DNA of 21,338 bases, taken from the NCBI GenBank assembly GCA_934098375.1, contig CAKOOC010000021.1:1-21338 (forward strand). Direction: 5' to 3'. This DNA comes from an uncultured Bacilli bacterium (GTDB lineage: Bacteria; Bacillota_I; Bacilli_A; RF39; UBA660). Under the pieces are notes generated by a model. The model searched no databases and had not been told where the DNA came from. It worked only from the letters and a program-made list of their open reading frames with translations. Positions within the stretch are counted from its first letter, which is position 1. The number at the start of each line of letters is the position of its first letter. This document shows, one piece after another, positions 7,155-15,454 of the stretch. A program made the translations under genes and the position numbers.

Positions 7155-8210
7155 ATGGGGAAAAAACGCGGAAATTTAAAGAAAAGTGATTTATTAACTA
7201 TTTTAGGAATAATAATTGTTTCCATTTTATTAGTTTATTTATCAAAAGAACAAAGTAATTATAAATTAGAAATAATTAGTGCTTACGGAGATAATGAAGC
7301 TTTTCATCCTAAAGTAATTGCTTTTAAAGAAAAATGGAATGGTTATAAATATTGGATGAGTTACACTCCCTACCCTAAAGGAAATTCCCGAAAAGAAAAT
7401 CCTCATATTGCCGTTAGTAATGATTTAATAAATTGGAAAACGCCTAAAGGACTTATTAATCCTCTTGATGAAACCGATGGAATTCCTAGAAAAAGATACA
7501 ATTCTGATGCGCATATTGTTTATAACGATGATACTAATACCCTATCTATTTACTGGCGCTTAGTTGATTTTGATAAAGTAATTATTTATCGCCGTGATAC
7601 TACTGATGGAATTAACTGGACTCCTAAAAAAGAAGTTATTGTAATTGAAAATAGACATCAAAAAGATTATATTAGTCCTGCCATCATCTATGAAGATCAC
7701 ATGTATAAAATGTGGTATGTTGATGTAAAAAATAGATTAACTTATGCTTCATCAGCTGACGGTGATAATTGGATAGACTCCGAAAGAATCTTTTTAGAGT
7801 ACCCAACCAGTTTAAAAACTTGGCACTTAGATGTTATAAAAACCGAAAAAGGATATGAAATGCTTGTCGTTGCTTATGATAAATGGAAAAACTATAATGA
7901 TATGAATTTATATTATACTAAATCTAATGATGGCATTGTTTGGGATAAAGTTAAAGTTGTACTAAAACCAGAAACTAAAACTAGAAACTGGGATAATAAA
8001 GGTATATACCGTAGTTCCTTTATTTATGAAGATGGCAAATATTACCTATATTATGGAGCGACATCTAAAACTTATAGAAGAGGTATTGGCTTTGCTTACG
8101 GAAAAGATATATTTAATTTAAAAACAGGCTATATTAATTTTAAAAAGAAAAAGGAAACGAAAGATTTTATTGACGAAATAAAACCCAAAAAACAGCAGAA
8201 CTTCTCATAA
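7155..8210 (+). CDS. Membrane-anchored five-bladed beta-propeller protein, glycosidase-like
   Basis: A 351-residue protein with a basic N-terminus, one membrane segment (about 13-29) and a large domain expected outside the membrane. The domain shows five blade-like repeats, each ending in a (S/T)xDGxxW or similar turn: NDLINW (about 89-94), DGINW (151-155), DGDNW (202-206), DGIVW (259-263), and a last blade at about 285-320. This layout is typical of the GH32/43/62/68 beta-propeller superfamily, which acts on fructans, arabinans and related glycans. I cannot assign the catalytic acids with confidence, so it may be a glycan hydrolase, a transferase or a binding protein. ATG at 7155 is preceded by AAGGG about 9 bases away. 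It is monocistronic, with its own promoter and a terminator overlapping its stop codon. Confidence 0.7.
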   Translation: MGKKRGNLKKSDLLTILGIIIVSILLVYLSKEQSNYKLEIISAYGDNEAFHPKVIAFKEKWNGYKYWMSYTPYPKGNSRKENPHIAVSNDLINWKTPKGLINPLDETDGIPRKRYNSDAHIVYNDDTNTLSIYWRLVDFDKVIIYRRDTTDGINWTPKKEVIVIENRHQKDYISPAIIYEDHMYKMWYVDVKNRLTYASSADGDNWIDSERIFLEYPTSLKTWHLDVIKTEKGYEMLVVAYDKWKNYNDMNLYYTKSNDGIVWDKVKVVLKPETKTRNWDNKGIYRSSFIYEDGKYYLYYGATSKTYRRGIGFAYGKDIFNLKTGYINFKKKKETKDFIDEIKPKKQQNFS

Positions 8211-8225
8211 TCTGCTGCTTTTTAT
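8193..8225. terminator. Bidirectional terminator between convergent genes
   Basis: CAGCAGA pairs with TCTGCTG around an 11-nt loop that contains the stop codon of the propeller gene. T runs follow on both strands, so it serves both the propeller gene (plus) and trxB (minus), whose stop lies at 8227. Confidence 0.85.
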
Positions 8226-8226
8226 T

Positions 8227-9135
8227 TTACTTATTTACATTTTTTAAATAGTTAATTGCACAGGTAGCCGCGATTGCTCCATCATTTACTGCTGTCGCTA
8301 GTTGTCTTACTGTTTTTTCTCTAACATCACCAGCCACAAATATACCTGGAACATTAGTGTTACATTCATTCGTAATAATATATTTATCTTCATTTAAAGT
8401 AAGTAAATTATTAGCAAGTTCACTTTGAGCATTTAATCCAATTGATACAAACATTGCTGAAACTACAAGGTTTCGTTCTTCATTCTTTTCATTTATTAAA
8501 TCAATACTTTCCAGTTCATCTTTACCATTAATTCTTTTAACATTTGACTTATAAATAATTTCAATATTTTCTAAACTACTTGCTTCCCTAATAAGTTCAT
8601 CTTCGCATTTAAATGTATCTTTTCGGCATACCAAATAAACTTTATGACAGATATTCGCTAAATATATTGCGTTTGTAACTGCTGTATTTCCTCCACCAAT
8701 TACGGCAACATCTTTATTTTTATAAAAAGCTCCATCACAACTTACGCAAAAATGAATTCCTTTACCAATTAAATCAATTTCATTTTCTAGGCCTAATAAT
8801 TTATACTTAGCCCCTGTCGCAATAATAACTGATTTACATTCATAAGTATTATAATCAGTTATTATTTTTTTTATTTCCTTACCATCTTCTATTTTCAAAA
8901 CTTCTTCAAGTTCTAATGGAACATTAAGTTTTTCAATTTGCTCATATAAATTATTAGCCAGTTCTGCTCCCGTAATTGAAACAAATCCTGGATAATTTTG
9001 TACCAAAGGACTTGATGCAATTTGTCCTCCAATACTCTCTTTTTCTAAAATAAGAATTTTTTTATTTGCTCTAGCAAGGTAAATGCCTGCAGTAAGTCCT
9101 GCAGGCCCTCCACCTATTATTATACAGTCATACAT
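8227..9135 (-). CDS. trxB: Thioredoxin reductase-like flavoprotein
   Basis: A 302-residue FAD enzyme of the low-molecular-weight thioredoxin reductase type, which passes electrons to a thioredoxin or glutaredoxin-like partner. FAD binding is shown by GGGPAG (8-13) and by GIFVAGDV near the C-terminus; the redox pair is C130-V-S-C133. The second dinucleotide site reads GGGNTA (147-152) where GGGDSA is usual. The HRRDxxRA box that grips the NADPH phosphate reads CRKDTFKCE (170-178): the His and one Arg are lost but Arg171 and Lys residues remain. Cofactor preference is therefore uncertain. It starts 2 bp after nrdD, which carries a C-terminal glutaredoxin-like domain with CPNC, so this enzyme probably reduces that domain. 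No thioredoxin gene is seen nearby. Confidence 0.9.
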   Translation of the reverse strand: MYDCIIIGGGPAGLTAGIYLARANKKILILEKESIGGQIASSPLVQNYPGFVSITGAELANNLYEQIEKLNVPLELEEVLKIEDGKEIKKIITDYNTYECKSVIIATGAKYKLLGLENEIDLIGKGIHFCVSCDGAFYKNKDVAVIGGGNTAVTNAIYLANICHKVYLVCRKDTFKCEDELIREASSLENIEIIYKSNVKRINGKDELESIDLINEKNEERNLVVSAMFVSIGLNAQSELANNLLTLNEDKYIITNECNTNVPGIFVAGDVREKTVRQLATAVNDGAIAATCAINYLKNVNK

Positions 9136-9137
9136 TT

Positions 9138-11510
9138 TTATTTTAACTCTTCTATGTATTTCTTAATATTTGATAAATTGGCAATGGTTTCTGCCTTACC
9201 ACCCTTGATAACTACTAGAGTTGGTGCTTGTTTAACTTCTAAAGATTTAGTAAGTTCGGCATTTTCTTCCGCATCAATAAATTCATATTTTACTTTTTTC
9301 TTTTCTAATAATTTTTTTGCCATTGAGCAGTTTGGACAAGTTTTTGTTCCAAATAAGTAAATACCATCTTTAAGTTCACAAGATAAATTTTCACATTTGC
9401 AAACATCATCTTCACATTTGCAGTGAGATTCATGTTTAGCAGAAACATTTAAATCATATTCTTTACGCATTTTATATTCTTTACTCTTACCATCATTCCA
9501 GTTCTTTACTGGTCTATAATATCCTGTAATTCTAGAATAAACTTCCGTTTCTTCTCCACAAGTTGGGCATTTCCACTCTTCCCCACTTATATAACCATGT
9601 TTCTTACAAATAGAATATGTTGGACTCATTGTATAATATGGAAGACGATAATTTTCTGCAATCTTTCTTACTAAATTAGCAGCTGCTTTCCAGTCTTCTA
9701 ATCTTTCACCTAGAAAAGCATGAAATACTGTTCCAGATGTATATAATGTTTGAAGTTCATCTTGAATATCCAATGCTTCAAATATATCAGCCGTATAACC
9801 AACTGGTAAATGAGAACTATTAGTATAATATGGTGTTTCATCATCAGATGCTGTAATTATATCTGGATACAATTCTTTATCTTTCTTAGCCAAACGATAT
9901 GAAGTGCTTTCTGCTGGAGTTGCTTCTAAATTATATAAATCACCATATTCTTCTTGATAATCAGATAATTTTTCTCTCATAAAATTTAAAACATCTTTAG
10001 TAAATTTTTGTGCTTTTTCATGAGTTAAATCTTCTTTTAACCATTTAGCATTTAGACATGCCTCATTCATACCAACTAAACCAATCGTACTAAAGTGATT
10101 ATTAAATGAGCCTAGATATCTTTTTGTATATGGATATAATCCTTCTTCTAATAATTTAGTAATAACATTTCTTTTTACTTTTAAACTTCTAGCTGAAATA
10201 TTCATTAGTTTTTCTAATCTTTCATAGAACTCTTTTTCATTTGCTGATAAATAAGCAATTCTCGGCATATTAATAGTTACTACCCCAACTGATCCTGTTG
10301 ATTCTCCTGAACCAAAATATCCACCAGATTTCTTTCTTAATTCTCTTAAATCAAGTCTTAAACGGCAGCACATACTTCTTACATCAGAAGGTTCCATATC
10401 ACTGTTAATATAATTTGAAAAGTAAGGAGTTCCATATTTAGCTGTCATTTCAAATAATAATTTATTATTCTCTGTCTCTGACCAGTCAAAATTTTTCGTA
10501 ATTGAATATGTAGGAATTGGATATTGGAATCCTCTACCATTCGCATCGCCCTCAATCATAATCTCAATAAATGCTTTATTTACCATATCCATTTCTTTTT
10601 GACAATCTTTGTACTTGAAATCTTGTTCTTCCCCACCAATTAAAGCATTAAGTTCTGCTAAATCATTTGGTACTACCCAATCAAGTGTAATGTTAGTAAA
10701 TGGTGCTTGTGTTCCCCATCTAGATGGTGTGTTAACTCCATATACAAATGATTGAATACATTGTTTAACTTCTTTAAAAGTTAAATTATCTTTTTTTACA
10801 AAAGGTGCCAAATATGTATCAAAAGAAGAAAATGCTTGTGCTCCTGCCCATTCATTTTGCATAATACCTAAAAAGTTAACCATTTGATTGCAAAGTGTAG
10901 ATAAATGTTTAGCTGGACTACTAGTTATTTTACCAGGAACGCCTCCTAAGCCTTCCTTAATTAATTGTTTTAAACTCCAACCTGCACAATACCCTGTTAA
11001 CATAGATAAATCATGAATATGAATATCACAATTTTTATGTGCCTTACTAATTTCTTCATCATAAACTTCAGAAAGCCAGTAATTTGCTGTAATAGCGCCA
11101 GAATTACTTAAAATAAGTCCTCCAACTGAATAAGTAACTGTTGAATTTTCTTTTACTCTCCAATCTGTAACATTTATATAACTATTAACAACGTTTTTAT
11201 AATCTAATAATGTAGAAGACATTGCTCTTTGTTTTTCATGTAACTTACGATATAAAATATACGCTTTTGCAACATCAGTATAATCAGCCTTAATTAAAAC
11301 TCTTTCTACACTATCTTGAATATCTTCTACTCCAATTATATTATTTTTAACATTGTCCGCAAAATCAGCTGTAACTTTTAATGTTAAAAAATCAATAACA
11401 CTATCATCAATTGGTGTTTCTTCAGCTTCAAATGCTTTTTTGATTGCATCTCCAATCTTATTTAAATCAAATGCAACAACCTTACCATCCCTTTTTCTTA
11501 CTTTATACAT
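9138..11510 (-). CDS. nrdD: Anaerobic (class III) ribonucleoside-triphosphate reductase with fused glutaredoxin-like domain
   Basis: This oxygen-sensitive glycyl radical enzyme makes dNTP precursors from NTPs. Domains in order: ATP-cone regulatory domain (1-95); catalytic barrel with Cys175 (TGYCAGW) and Cys381/Cys382 (RSMCCRLR), the latter holding the thiyl-radical cysteine; a zinc site formed by CKKHGY and CPTCG (about 638-656); and the glycyl radical Gly663 in RITGYYRP. A linker with five cysteines as CxC, CxC and C (697, 699, 704, 706, 711) follows. A glutaredoxin/NrdH-like domain (about 715-790) has active site C725-P-N-C728 and the cis-proline stretch QAPT. Most family members end soon after the glycine, so 790 residues reflects this fusion. 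The start has GGGAGG 5 bases upstream. The fusion and the trxB neighbour point to thiol-dependent reduction in place of formate. Confidence 0.96.
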   Translation of the reverse strand: MYKVRKRDGKVVAFDLNKIGDAIKKAFEAEETPIDDSVIDFLTLKVTADFADNVKNNIIGVEDIQDSVERVLIKADYTDVAKAYILYRKLHEKQRAMSSTLLDYKNVVNSYINVTDWRVKENSTVTYSVGGLILSNSGAITANYWLSEVYDEEISKAHKNCDIHIHDLSMLTGYCAGWSLKQLIKEGLGGVPGKITSSPAKHLSTLCNQMVNFLGIMQNEWAGAQAFSSFDTYLAPFVKKDNLTFKEVKQCIQSFVYGVNTPSRWGTQAPFTNITLDWVVPNDLAELNALIGGEEQDFKYKDCQKEMDMVNKAFIEIMIEGDANGRGFQYPIPTYSITKNFDWSETENNKLLFEMTAKYGTPYFSNYINSDMEPSDVRSMCCRLRLDLRELRKKSGGYFGSGESTGSVGVVTINMPRIAYLSANEKEFYERLEKLMNISARSLKVKRNVITKLLEEGLYPYTKRYLGSFNNHFSTIGLVGMNEACLNAKWLKEDLTHEKAQKFTKDVLNFMREKLSDYQEEYGDLYNLEATPAESTSYRLAKKDKELYPDIITASDDETPYYTNSSHLPVGYTADIFEALDIQDELQTLYTSGTVFHAFLGERLEDWKAAANLVRKIAENYRLPYYTMSPTYSICKKHGYISGEEWKCPTCGEETEVYSRITGYYRPVKNWNDGKSKEYKMRKEYDLNVSAKHESHCKCEDDVCKCENLSCELKDGIYLFGTKTCPNCSMAKKLLEKKKVKYEFIDAEENAELTKSLEVKQAPTLVVIKGGKAETIANLSNIKKYIEELK

Positions 11511-11537
11511 ATTTTCCTCCCACTTTCTTGTATAAAT

Positions 11538-12227
11538 TTATAATCCTCTAATCATCAGATTAGGAAATTCTGTATCTAATATTCTTTGCCAATTTTTAAG
11601 TTCCTCTTTAGAAAAAGATCTAAGAGATTTATCTAAAACTCCTTCACTATCCCTAAAATTCTGTAAATAATACTTTGGTTTAAGACCAATCAAACCAGCA
11701 ATATGTCTAATATCATCAATACTATGAATATTTTTCATAATTGTTGTTCTAAATTCATATTCAATATGACTATTTAAAAGCAAGCTAATACTTCTTTTGA
11801 TATTATCATAATTTACTTTACACATCGTTATATTTTCATATTTAGTAAAATCATCTTTAATATCCATTGCTACATAATCAATAAGCTTATTATCCAATAA
11901 ATATTTTAAAATATCCGGATTACTTCCATTAGTATCTAATTTAACTAATAATCCTAAACTCTTAACTTTTTTAATAAAAGTAGTTAGTCCTTTTTGTAAA
12001 GTTGGCTCTCCGCCACTTATAACAATTCCATCAAGCATATTTTTACGTTTTTGCAAATATGATAAAACTTCATCTTCACTAATTAAATTATCATTATTAA
12101 ACTTTAGTAAGCCTGAATTCTGGCAATAACTACATTTAAAATTACAACCCTGTGTAAAAACTATAGCAGCTACCTTTCCTCCTGGATAATCTAAAAGTGT
12201 TAACTTTTCAAAACCACTTATATTCAT
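11538..12227 (-). CDS. nrdG: Anaerobic ribonucleotide reductase activating protein (radical SAM)
   Basis: NrdG uses a [4Fe-4S] cluster and S-adenosylmethionine to install the glycyl radical on NrdD. The cluster motif is C28-x3-C32-x2-C35 (CNFKCSYC) and the SAM-binding GGEPTLQ is at about 73-79. At 229 residues it is longer than the E. coli-type (about 154) and matches the longer form common in anaerobes. The ATG overlaps the TGA of the upstream NrdD-like gene by four bases (ATGA), so it is translationally coupled. nrdD follows 27 bp downstream with its own strong ribosome binding site. It is conceivable that NrdG also contacts the upstream paralogue, but that protein has no glycine to activate. 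Confidence 0.95.
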   Translation of the reverse strand: MNISGFEKLTLLDYPGGKVAAIVFTQGCNFKCSYCQNSGLLKFNNDNLISEDEVLSYLQKRKNMLDGIVISGGEPTLQKGLTTFIKKVKSLGLLVKLDTNGSNPDILKYLLDNKLIDYVAMDIKDDFTKYENITMCKVNYDNIKRSISLLLNSHIEYEFRTTIMKNIHSIDDIRHIAGLIGLKPKYYLQNFRDSEGVLDKSLRSFSKEELKNWQRILDTEFPNLMIRGL

Positions 12228-14152
12228 GATTTACCAACCCTTAATTTAACTAATCCCACTTTTTCCTTTTGCATCTCTTTAATTAACTCCATTAATTTCT
12301 TATTAGAAATATTACTAGGAAGCGCCACATTATAAAGAATTCCTCCATTAAATAACTTTGTATAATCTTTAAATTTAGTAATATCTTTAATATGATCATC
12401 TAACCTATCATAATATTTTTTATCTGTAATATTTTTACATACACCATAAATTGACTTATCAATTCCCATTAAATATTTTCTCGAACTAACTGTAGATGGT
12501 TCAAACAATGTAAATTTGATTTTTGATTCTTCTGTATATAGTTTACATTTTTGATTCATAGCTTTTAAAATCTGCATTATTAACTTTTCTCTTTTTAAAG
12601 CATCAGATTCTAACAAACTAGCACATTCCCAAAGACCTATAACTCCAATATTTAAAGAACAGCTTTTAATAACTTTTCTTATTTTTTGATTACCATCAAG
12701 TTTTTCATCATCATAAACATTCCCATTAAATAATATTTGATAATTATTTTTTAATTTATTTCCTATATTTTCAAAAATTAGTAACATTTGATTTTTAACA
12801 AGATCTAAAAGCCCATCTAATTCTTCATAGAATAATTCTCTTTTTTTATCTTTATATTTAAGCCCTAATCTAGCTAAATTAATGCTAGTAGAACTAACTA
12901 TCAGCTTACCAATTGAAGTATTATTATCTAAACTAGCACTTTCATAAACTTTAACCCCATCACTAAAATATTCTAAATTGTACACATCTTCACTAGATAT
13001 AAATAATAAAGTTACGTTCTTTTGATTTGTTACTAACGATATAATATCATTGATGTCATCTTCTTTTACTCTATCAGATATTTTAAAAATAACATTAATT
13101 TTTTCTAAATAAGGATTTTTCATTAAGAAGTTTATAACCTCTTCCTTAACTTTTTGCCCAATTACATTTTCATTAAACCCTATACTAATATTAAACTTAG
13201 TTGTTTTCTTACTATCAAAATTAAGAATTTTAAATGTCTGATTGATTATCAATTTAATATAATCATTTAAATCTTTAAAAGCATCTTCCTTTAATTTTAA
13301 AACTAAAACCTTTAAATTATCGTTAATACACAAATTATTTAATACATCATCTATATCACTAATCGTATTACATTTTTCTAATAAATCATCATATTTTTTT
13401 ATATTAATAAAATCTGCAAAACCTACTAAATGCAAATATTTTTCTAGCATATTTTTGATAATATTTTTATACTTCTTTATTATATAAGGAATAAGTTTAT
13501 AGTCTAAAACTCCCAAACTTATTATGCTATTTATTTCTAATTCCGCATTTTTTATTTCATATAATAAATCATCTAAATAATCCCTATCATTAAAGCGATA
13601 ATTAAAATGAGAAAATATTCCTAAAGAAAAATAATCTAAATTATGAATATATATATTTCCTTCTTCAAATGCTCTAACATATTTATTATCCAAAATATAA
13701 GATTTAGAATATTCTGAAGATATAATTTTACCAAACTTATTTATCATTTCATATGGCGTTAATTTAGTATCACTATTGCTCTGTTCTTGAACTCTTTCTA
13801 TTGCTCTAACAAATTTATGTTGCTGTTTTTCGGTAAATACTTTTCTTGATGCTGCCCTTCTTTGTCTATATTCTTTAAAAGAATTATAAACGTCATCTTC
13901 ATGTTCTTCTTTTAAAATATTTTCTATAACATCTTGAATATCTTCTACTGATATAGTCTTTCTTTCTTTATAATTATTATTTATAAACGCAAGTACTTTT
14001 TCAAACGTTTTATATATCTTTTTTTCATCTACTTCATTAAAGGTACTTTCATATGCCTTTTTTATTGCGATGGCAATTTTAGATGCATTAAACTCCACTC
14101 TTTGGCCACTACGTTTTACTACAATTAAATCATCTAATACTTCATTCCACAT
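12224..14152 (-). CDS. ATP-cone NrdD-like pseudoenzyme
   Basis: A 642-residue paralogue of the NrdD encoded two genes downstream. Residues 10-105 are an ATP-cone (VVKRSGQRVEFNASKI; VEDIQDVIENIL; SFKEYRQRRAASRKVF). The rest follows the NrdD fold: IYIHNLDYFSL (167-177) matches NrdD's IHIHDLSMLTG, and LNIGVIGL matches STIGLVGM. All catalytic parts are missing. The first active-site cysteine region reads SLGIFSHFN, and the SMCCRLR stretch is replaced by GVKVYESASL (399-408). The chain ends before the zinc site and glycyl radical loop. The frame is long, intact and translationally coupled to nrdG, so it is maintained, not decaying. An allosteric, structural or nucleotide-sensing role is inferred. 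The start at 14152 has only a distant AAAGG. Confidence 0.82.
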   Translation of the reverse strand: MWNEVLDDLIVVKRSGQRVEFNASKIAIAIKKAYESTFNEVDEKKIYKTFEKVLAFINNNYKERKTISVEDIQDVIENILKEEHEDDVYNSFKEYRQRRAASRKVFTEKQQHKFVRAIERVQEQSNSDTKLTPYEMINKFGKIISSEYSKSYILDNKYVRAFEEGNIYIHNLDYFSLGIFSHFNYRFNDRDYLDDLLYEIKNAELEINSIISLGVLDYKLIPYIIKKYKNIIKNMLEKYLHLVGFADFINIKKYDDLLEKCNTISDIDDVLNNLCINDNLKVLVLKLKEDAFKDLNDYIKLIINQTFKILNFDSKKTTKFNISIGFNENVIGQKVKEEVINFLMKNPYLEKINVIFKISDRVKEDDINDIISLVTNQKNVTLLFISSEDVYNLEYFSDGVKVYESASLDNNTSIGKLIVSSTSINLARLGLKYKDKKRELFYEELDGLLDLVKNQMLLIFENIGNKLKNNYQILFNGNVYDDEKLDGNQKIRKVIKSCSLNIGVIGLWECASLLESDALKREKLIMQILKAMNQKCKLYTEESKIKFTLFEPSTVSSRKYLMGIDKSIYGVCKNITDKKYYDRLDDHIKDITKFKDYTKLFNGGILYNVALPSNISNKKLMELIKEMQKEKVGLVKLRVGKS

Positions 14153-14182
14153 ATTATCATGTACCTTTCATACGCTAAAACC

Positions 14183-14211
14183 ATCATAGCAAATATAACA
14201 TTATTATTCAA
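14183..14211 (-). promoter_or_regulatory. Promoter of the nrd operon
   Basis: TTGAAT (14211-14206) and TATGAT (14188-14183) are separated by 17 bp on the minus strand. I looked for NrdR boxes (ACACWATATATWGTGT type) around it and saw none. The region 14212-14370 is AT-rich and otherwise empty. Confidence 0.7.
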
Positions 14212-14370
14212 TGTTTTTTTTAATTATTTTTAATTATTTTTAAAATTATATTTTTTCACATTTTTGATTTTTGGTTAAAAAAAACATTTATCCCAGTATT
14301 TATATAGAACTACTATAATTAGAAATATTTTAAATAAAATTTTACTTTACACTATCTTTATTTTTAAATA

Positions 14371-14394
14371 AAAAAAATCCTAAAAATTAGGATT
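14371..14394 (-). terminator. Terminator of tRNA-Gln
   Basis: AATCCTAA pairs with TTAGGATT around a 3-nt loop, followed on the minus strand by eight T residues. It starts 11 bases after the tRNA 3' end. Confidence 0.88.
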
Positions 14395-14405
14395 AATATA
14401 CATAT

Positions 14406-14481
14406 TGGCTGCCCAAATAGGATTCGAACCTATGAAATGTCAGGGTCAGAGCCTGATGCCTTACCGCTTGGCTATTGGGCA
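14406..14481 (-). tRNA. tRNA-Gln (anticodon CTG)
   Basis: A 76-nt cloverleaf on the minus strand: acceptor TGCCCAA/TTGGGCA, D arm GCC/GGC, anticodon stem TCAGG/CCTGA around CTCTGAC (anticodon CTG), T arm ATAGG-TTCGAAT-CCTAT, discriminator G and encoded CCA. TATAAT lies about 14 bases upstream. CTG reads only CAG, a rare codon in a genome this AT-rich; a TTG tRNA must exist elsewhere. Confidence 0.95.
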
Positions 14482-14570
14482 ATAAAACTATAAATATTAT
14501 ATCACGTTTTTTATAAATATATATATAAATTTTTGTTTCTATAATATTTACATTATTAAAAAATAGAATT

Positions 14571-14804
14571 TTATTTAATAATAGTTCCGTTATCATCTTT
14601 AGATAGTTGTGGAACTTGCTCCTTTTCCTTTAAAAAATCCCATAATTTTTTTCTAGGAACTTCTGTGTACATATAATCTTCACATCCTTGATGAAGTAAT
14701 AACTTACAAGTTAATATAGGATATTCTTTAATATAATCTTCAATTTCCATACTTAAATATTTTGTAGAAGATAAATCTCTAACTAAATTTAGTAAGAATA
14801 TCAT
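14571..14804 (-). CDS. Hypothetical small protein, possibly the tail of a broken gene
   Basis: A 77-residue frame with no family I recognise. It opens with a short hydrophobic stretch and continues as a charged protein (MEIEDYIKEYP, then a CEDYMYTEVPRKKLWDFL segment). The ATG at 14804 lacks a ribosome binding site and lies inside the preceding MSKYEPLW frame, so translation would depend on coupling. A later ATG (codon 19) is an alternative start, also without a clear site. It may be a genuine small gene or the out-of-frame remainder of the interrupted gene before it. Confidence 0.4.
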   Translation of the reverse strand: MIFLLNLVRDLSSTKYLSMEIEDYIKEYPILTCKLLLHQGCEDYMYTEVPRKKLWDFLKEKEQVPQLSKDDNGTIIK

Positions 14805-14874
14805 CGAAAGACAATCTAAAACTATCTTTTTGCTCTTTTTTTAAATAAATCCATAACGGTTCGTATTTACTCAT
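14779..14874 (-). pseudogene. Truncated MSKYEPLW-type small protein (31 residues)
   Basis: The ATG at 14874 overlaps the TGA of the DUF1653 gene by four bases. The product starts MSKYEPLWIYLKKEQKDSF and then LSFDDI, an N-terminus I recall from a family of small bacterial proteins that usually continue for about 60-80 more residues. Here a stop comes after 31 codons. The frame that follows (to 14571) is in another phase and does not obviously complete the family, so this looks like a truncated or recombined copy. Confidence 0.45.
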
Positions 14875-15134
14875 TTCGCATTACTAATTCTATTTTTTTC
14901 ATTCAAACTTTTGATATTTTGTAATTCAAATCTATATTTTTGCCCATTTTTATTTACCTCATCCATAAACATGTCATACGGTCTGCACCATAATAAATTA
15001 TCTCCATATAAAGCTCGATACGCTACCATTTTTTCTTTAGTTTCACTATTATAAATAATATCCTCTACTAAATATAAGTCACCTTTAAAATGCTTATAAA
15101 TCCTTTTAATTTTTAACTTTCTCAAATCAATCAT
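14871..15134 (-). CDS. DUF1653 domain protein
   Basis: A protein of about 87 residues whose core reads YKHFKGDLYLVEDI, VAYRALYGDNLLWCRPYDMF and a final RFEL. These are the conserved blocks of DUF1653, a small uncharacterised domain common in bacteria and phages. The start is ambiguous. AAAAGGTGAT matches the anti-Shine-Dalgarno sequence closely but touches the ATG at 15134 and a GTG at 15137; the TTG at 15125 has better spacing (7 bases) and would remove MID. A TATAAT box lies about 60 bases upstream. Its biochemical role is unknown. Confidence 0.8.
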   Translation of the reverse strand: MIDLRKLKIKRIYKHFKGDLYLVEDIIYNSETKEKMVAYRALYGDNLLWCRPYDMFMDEVNKNGQKYRFELQNIKSLNEKNRISNAK

Positions 15135-15280
15135 CACCTTTTAAAATATAATATTGACAAACTTCCTACTTATTATTACAAAATAATTATAACAAAATTT
15201 TCAAATATTTTAAAATAAAAGTTCTAAAATTCACAGCTATCATTTTGTTACTTTCTAACTTACAAAAAACACTCTATATA

Positions 15281-15312
15281 TTCGGTCACCTTTCGGTCAC
15301 TTTTCGGTCACC
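15281..15312. repeat. Three tandem copies of TTCGGTCAC
   Basis: The unit TTCGGTCAC occurs three times with 10- and 11-bp periods (starting 15281, 15292 and 15303), about one helical turn apart. It lies in a 300-bp non-coding stretch between the DUF1653 gene and the sigma-factor operon. The spacing would suit a protein binding three sites on one DNA face; its role is unknown. Confidence 0.7.
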
Positions 15313-15328
15313 ATATATTTTAAACGAG

Positions 15329-15352
15329 AAAAAACGAACTATTTCTAGTTCG
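15329..15352 (-). terminator. Rho-independent terminator (minus strand)
   Basis: CGAACTA pairs with TAGTTCG around a 4-nt loop with six T residues after it on the minus strand. It is the third minus-strand terminator in 280 bp after the sigma/anti-sigma operon. Confidence 0.75.
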
Positions 15353-15454
15353 AATAGATCACTAGAGGCATAAAGTTCGGAGTTTGTGAACACTTTTTTA
15401 ACAATTTTCTAACTTTTTTATAACAAATTTTGTAATTGCCCTATTTTCCTAGTG

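Noticed and set aside
9154..9360. Plus-strand open frame opposite the end of nrdD
   Set aside because: It is antisense to the fused glutaredoxin-like domain, whose motifs are clear; no ribosome binding site and Phe/Ser-rich shadow composition.
11353..11535. Plus-strand open frame opposite the start of nrdD
   Set aside because: Antisense to the ATP-cone of nrdD; no start signals.
14153..14400. NrdR boxes upstream of the nrd operon
   Set aside because: Only a partial ACACTATC-like match about 200 bases upstream; no tandem 16-bp palindromes.
14393..14596. Minus-strand open frame of 67 codons
   Set aside because: It runs through the tRNA-Gln gene and its terminator, so it is not coding.
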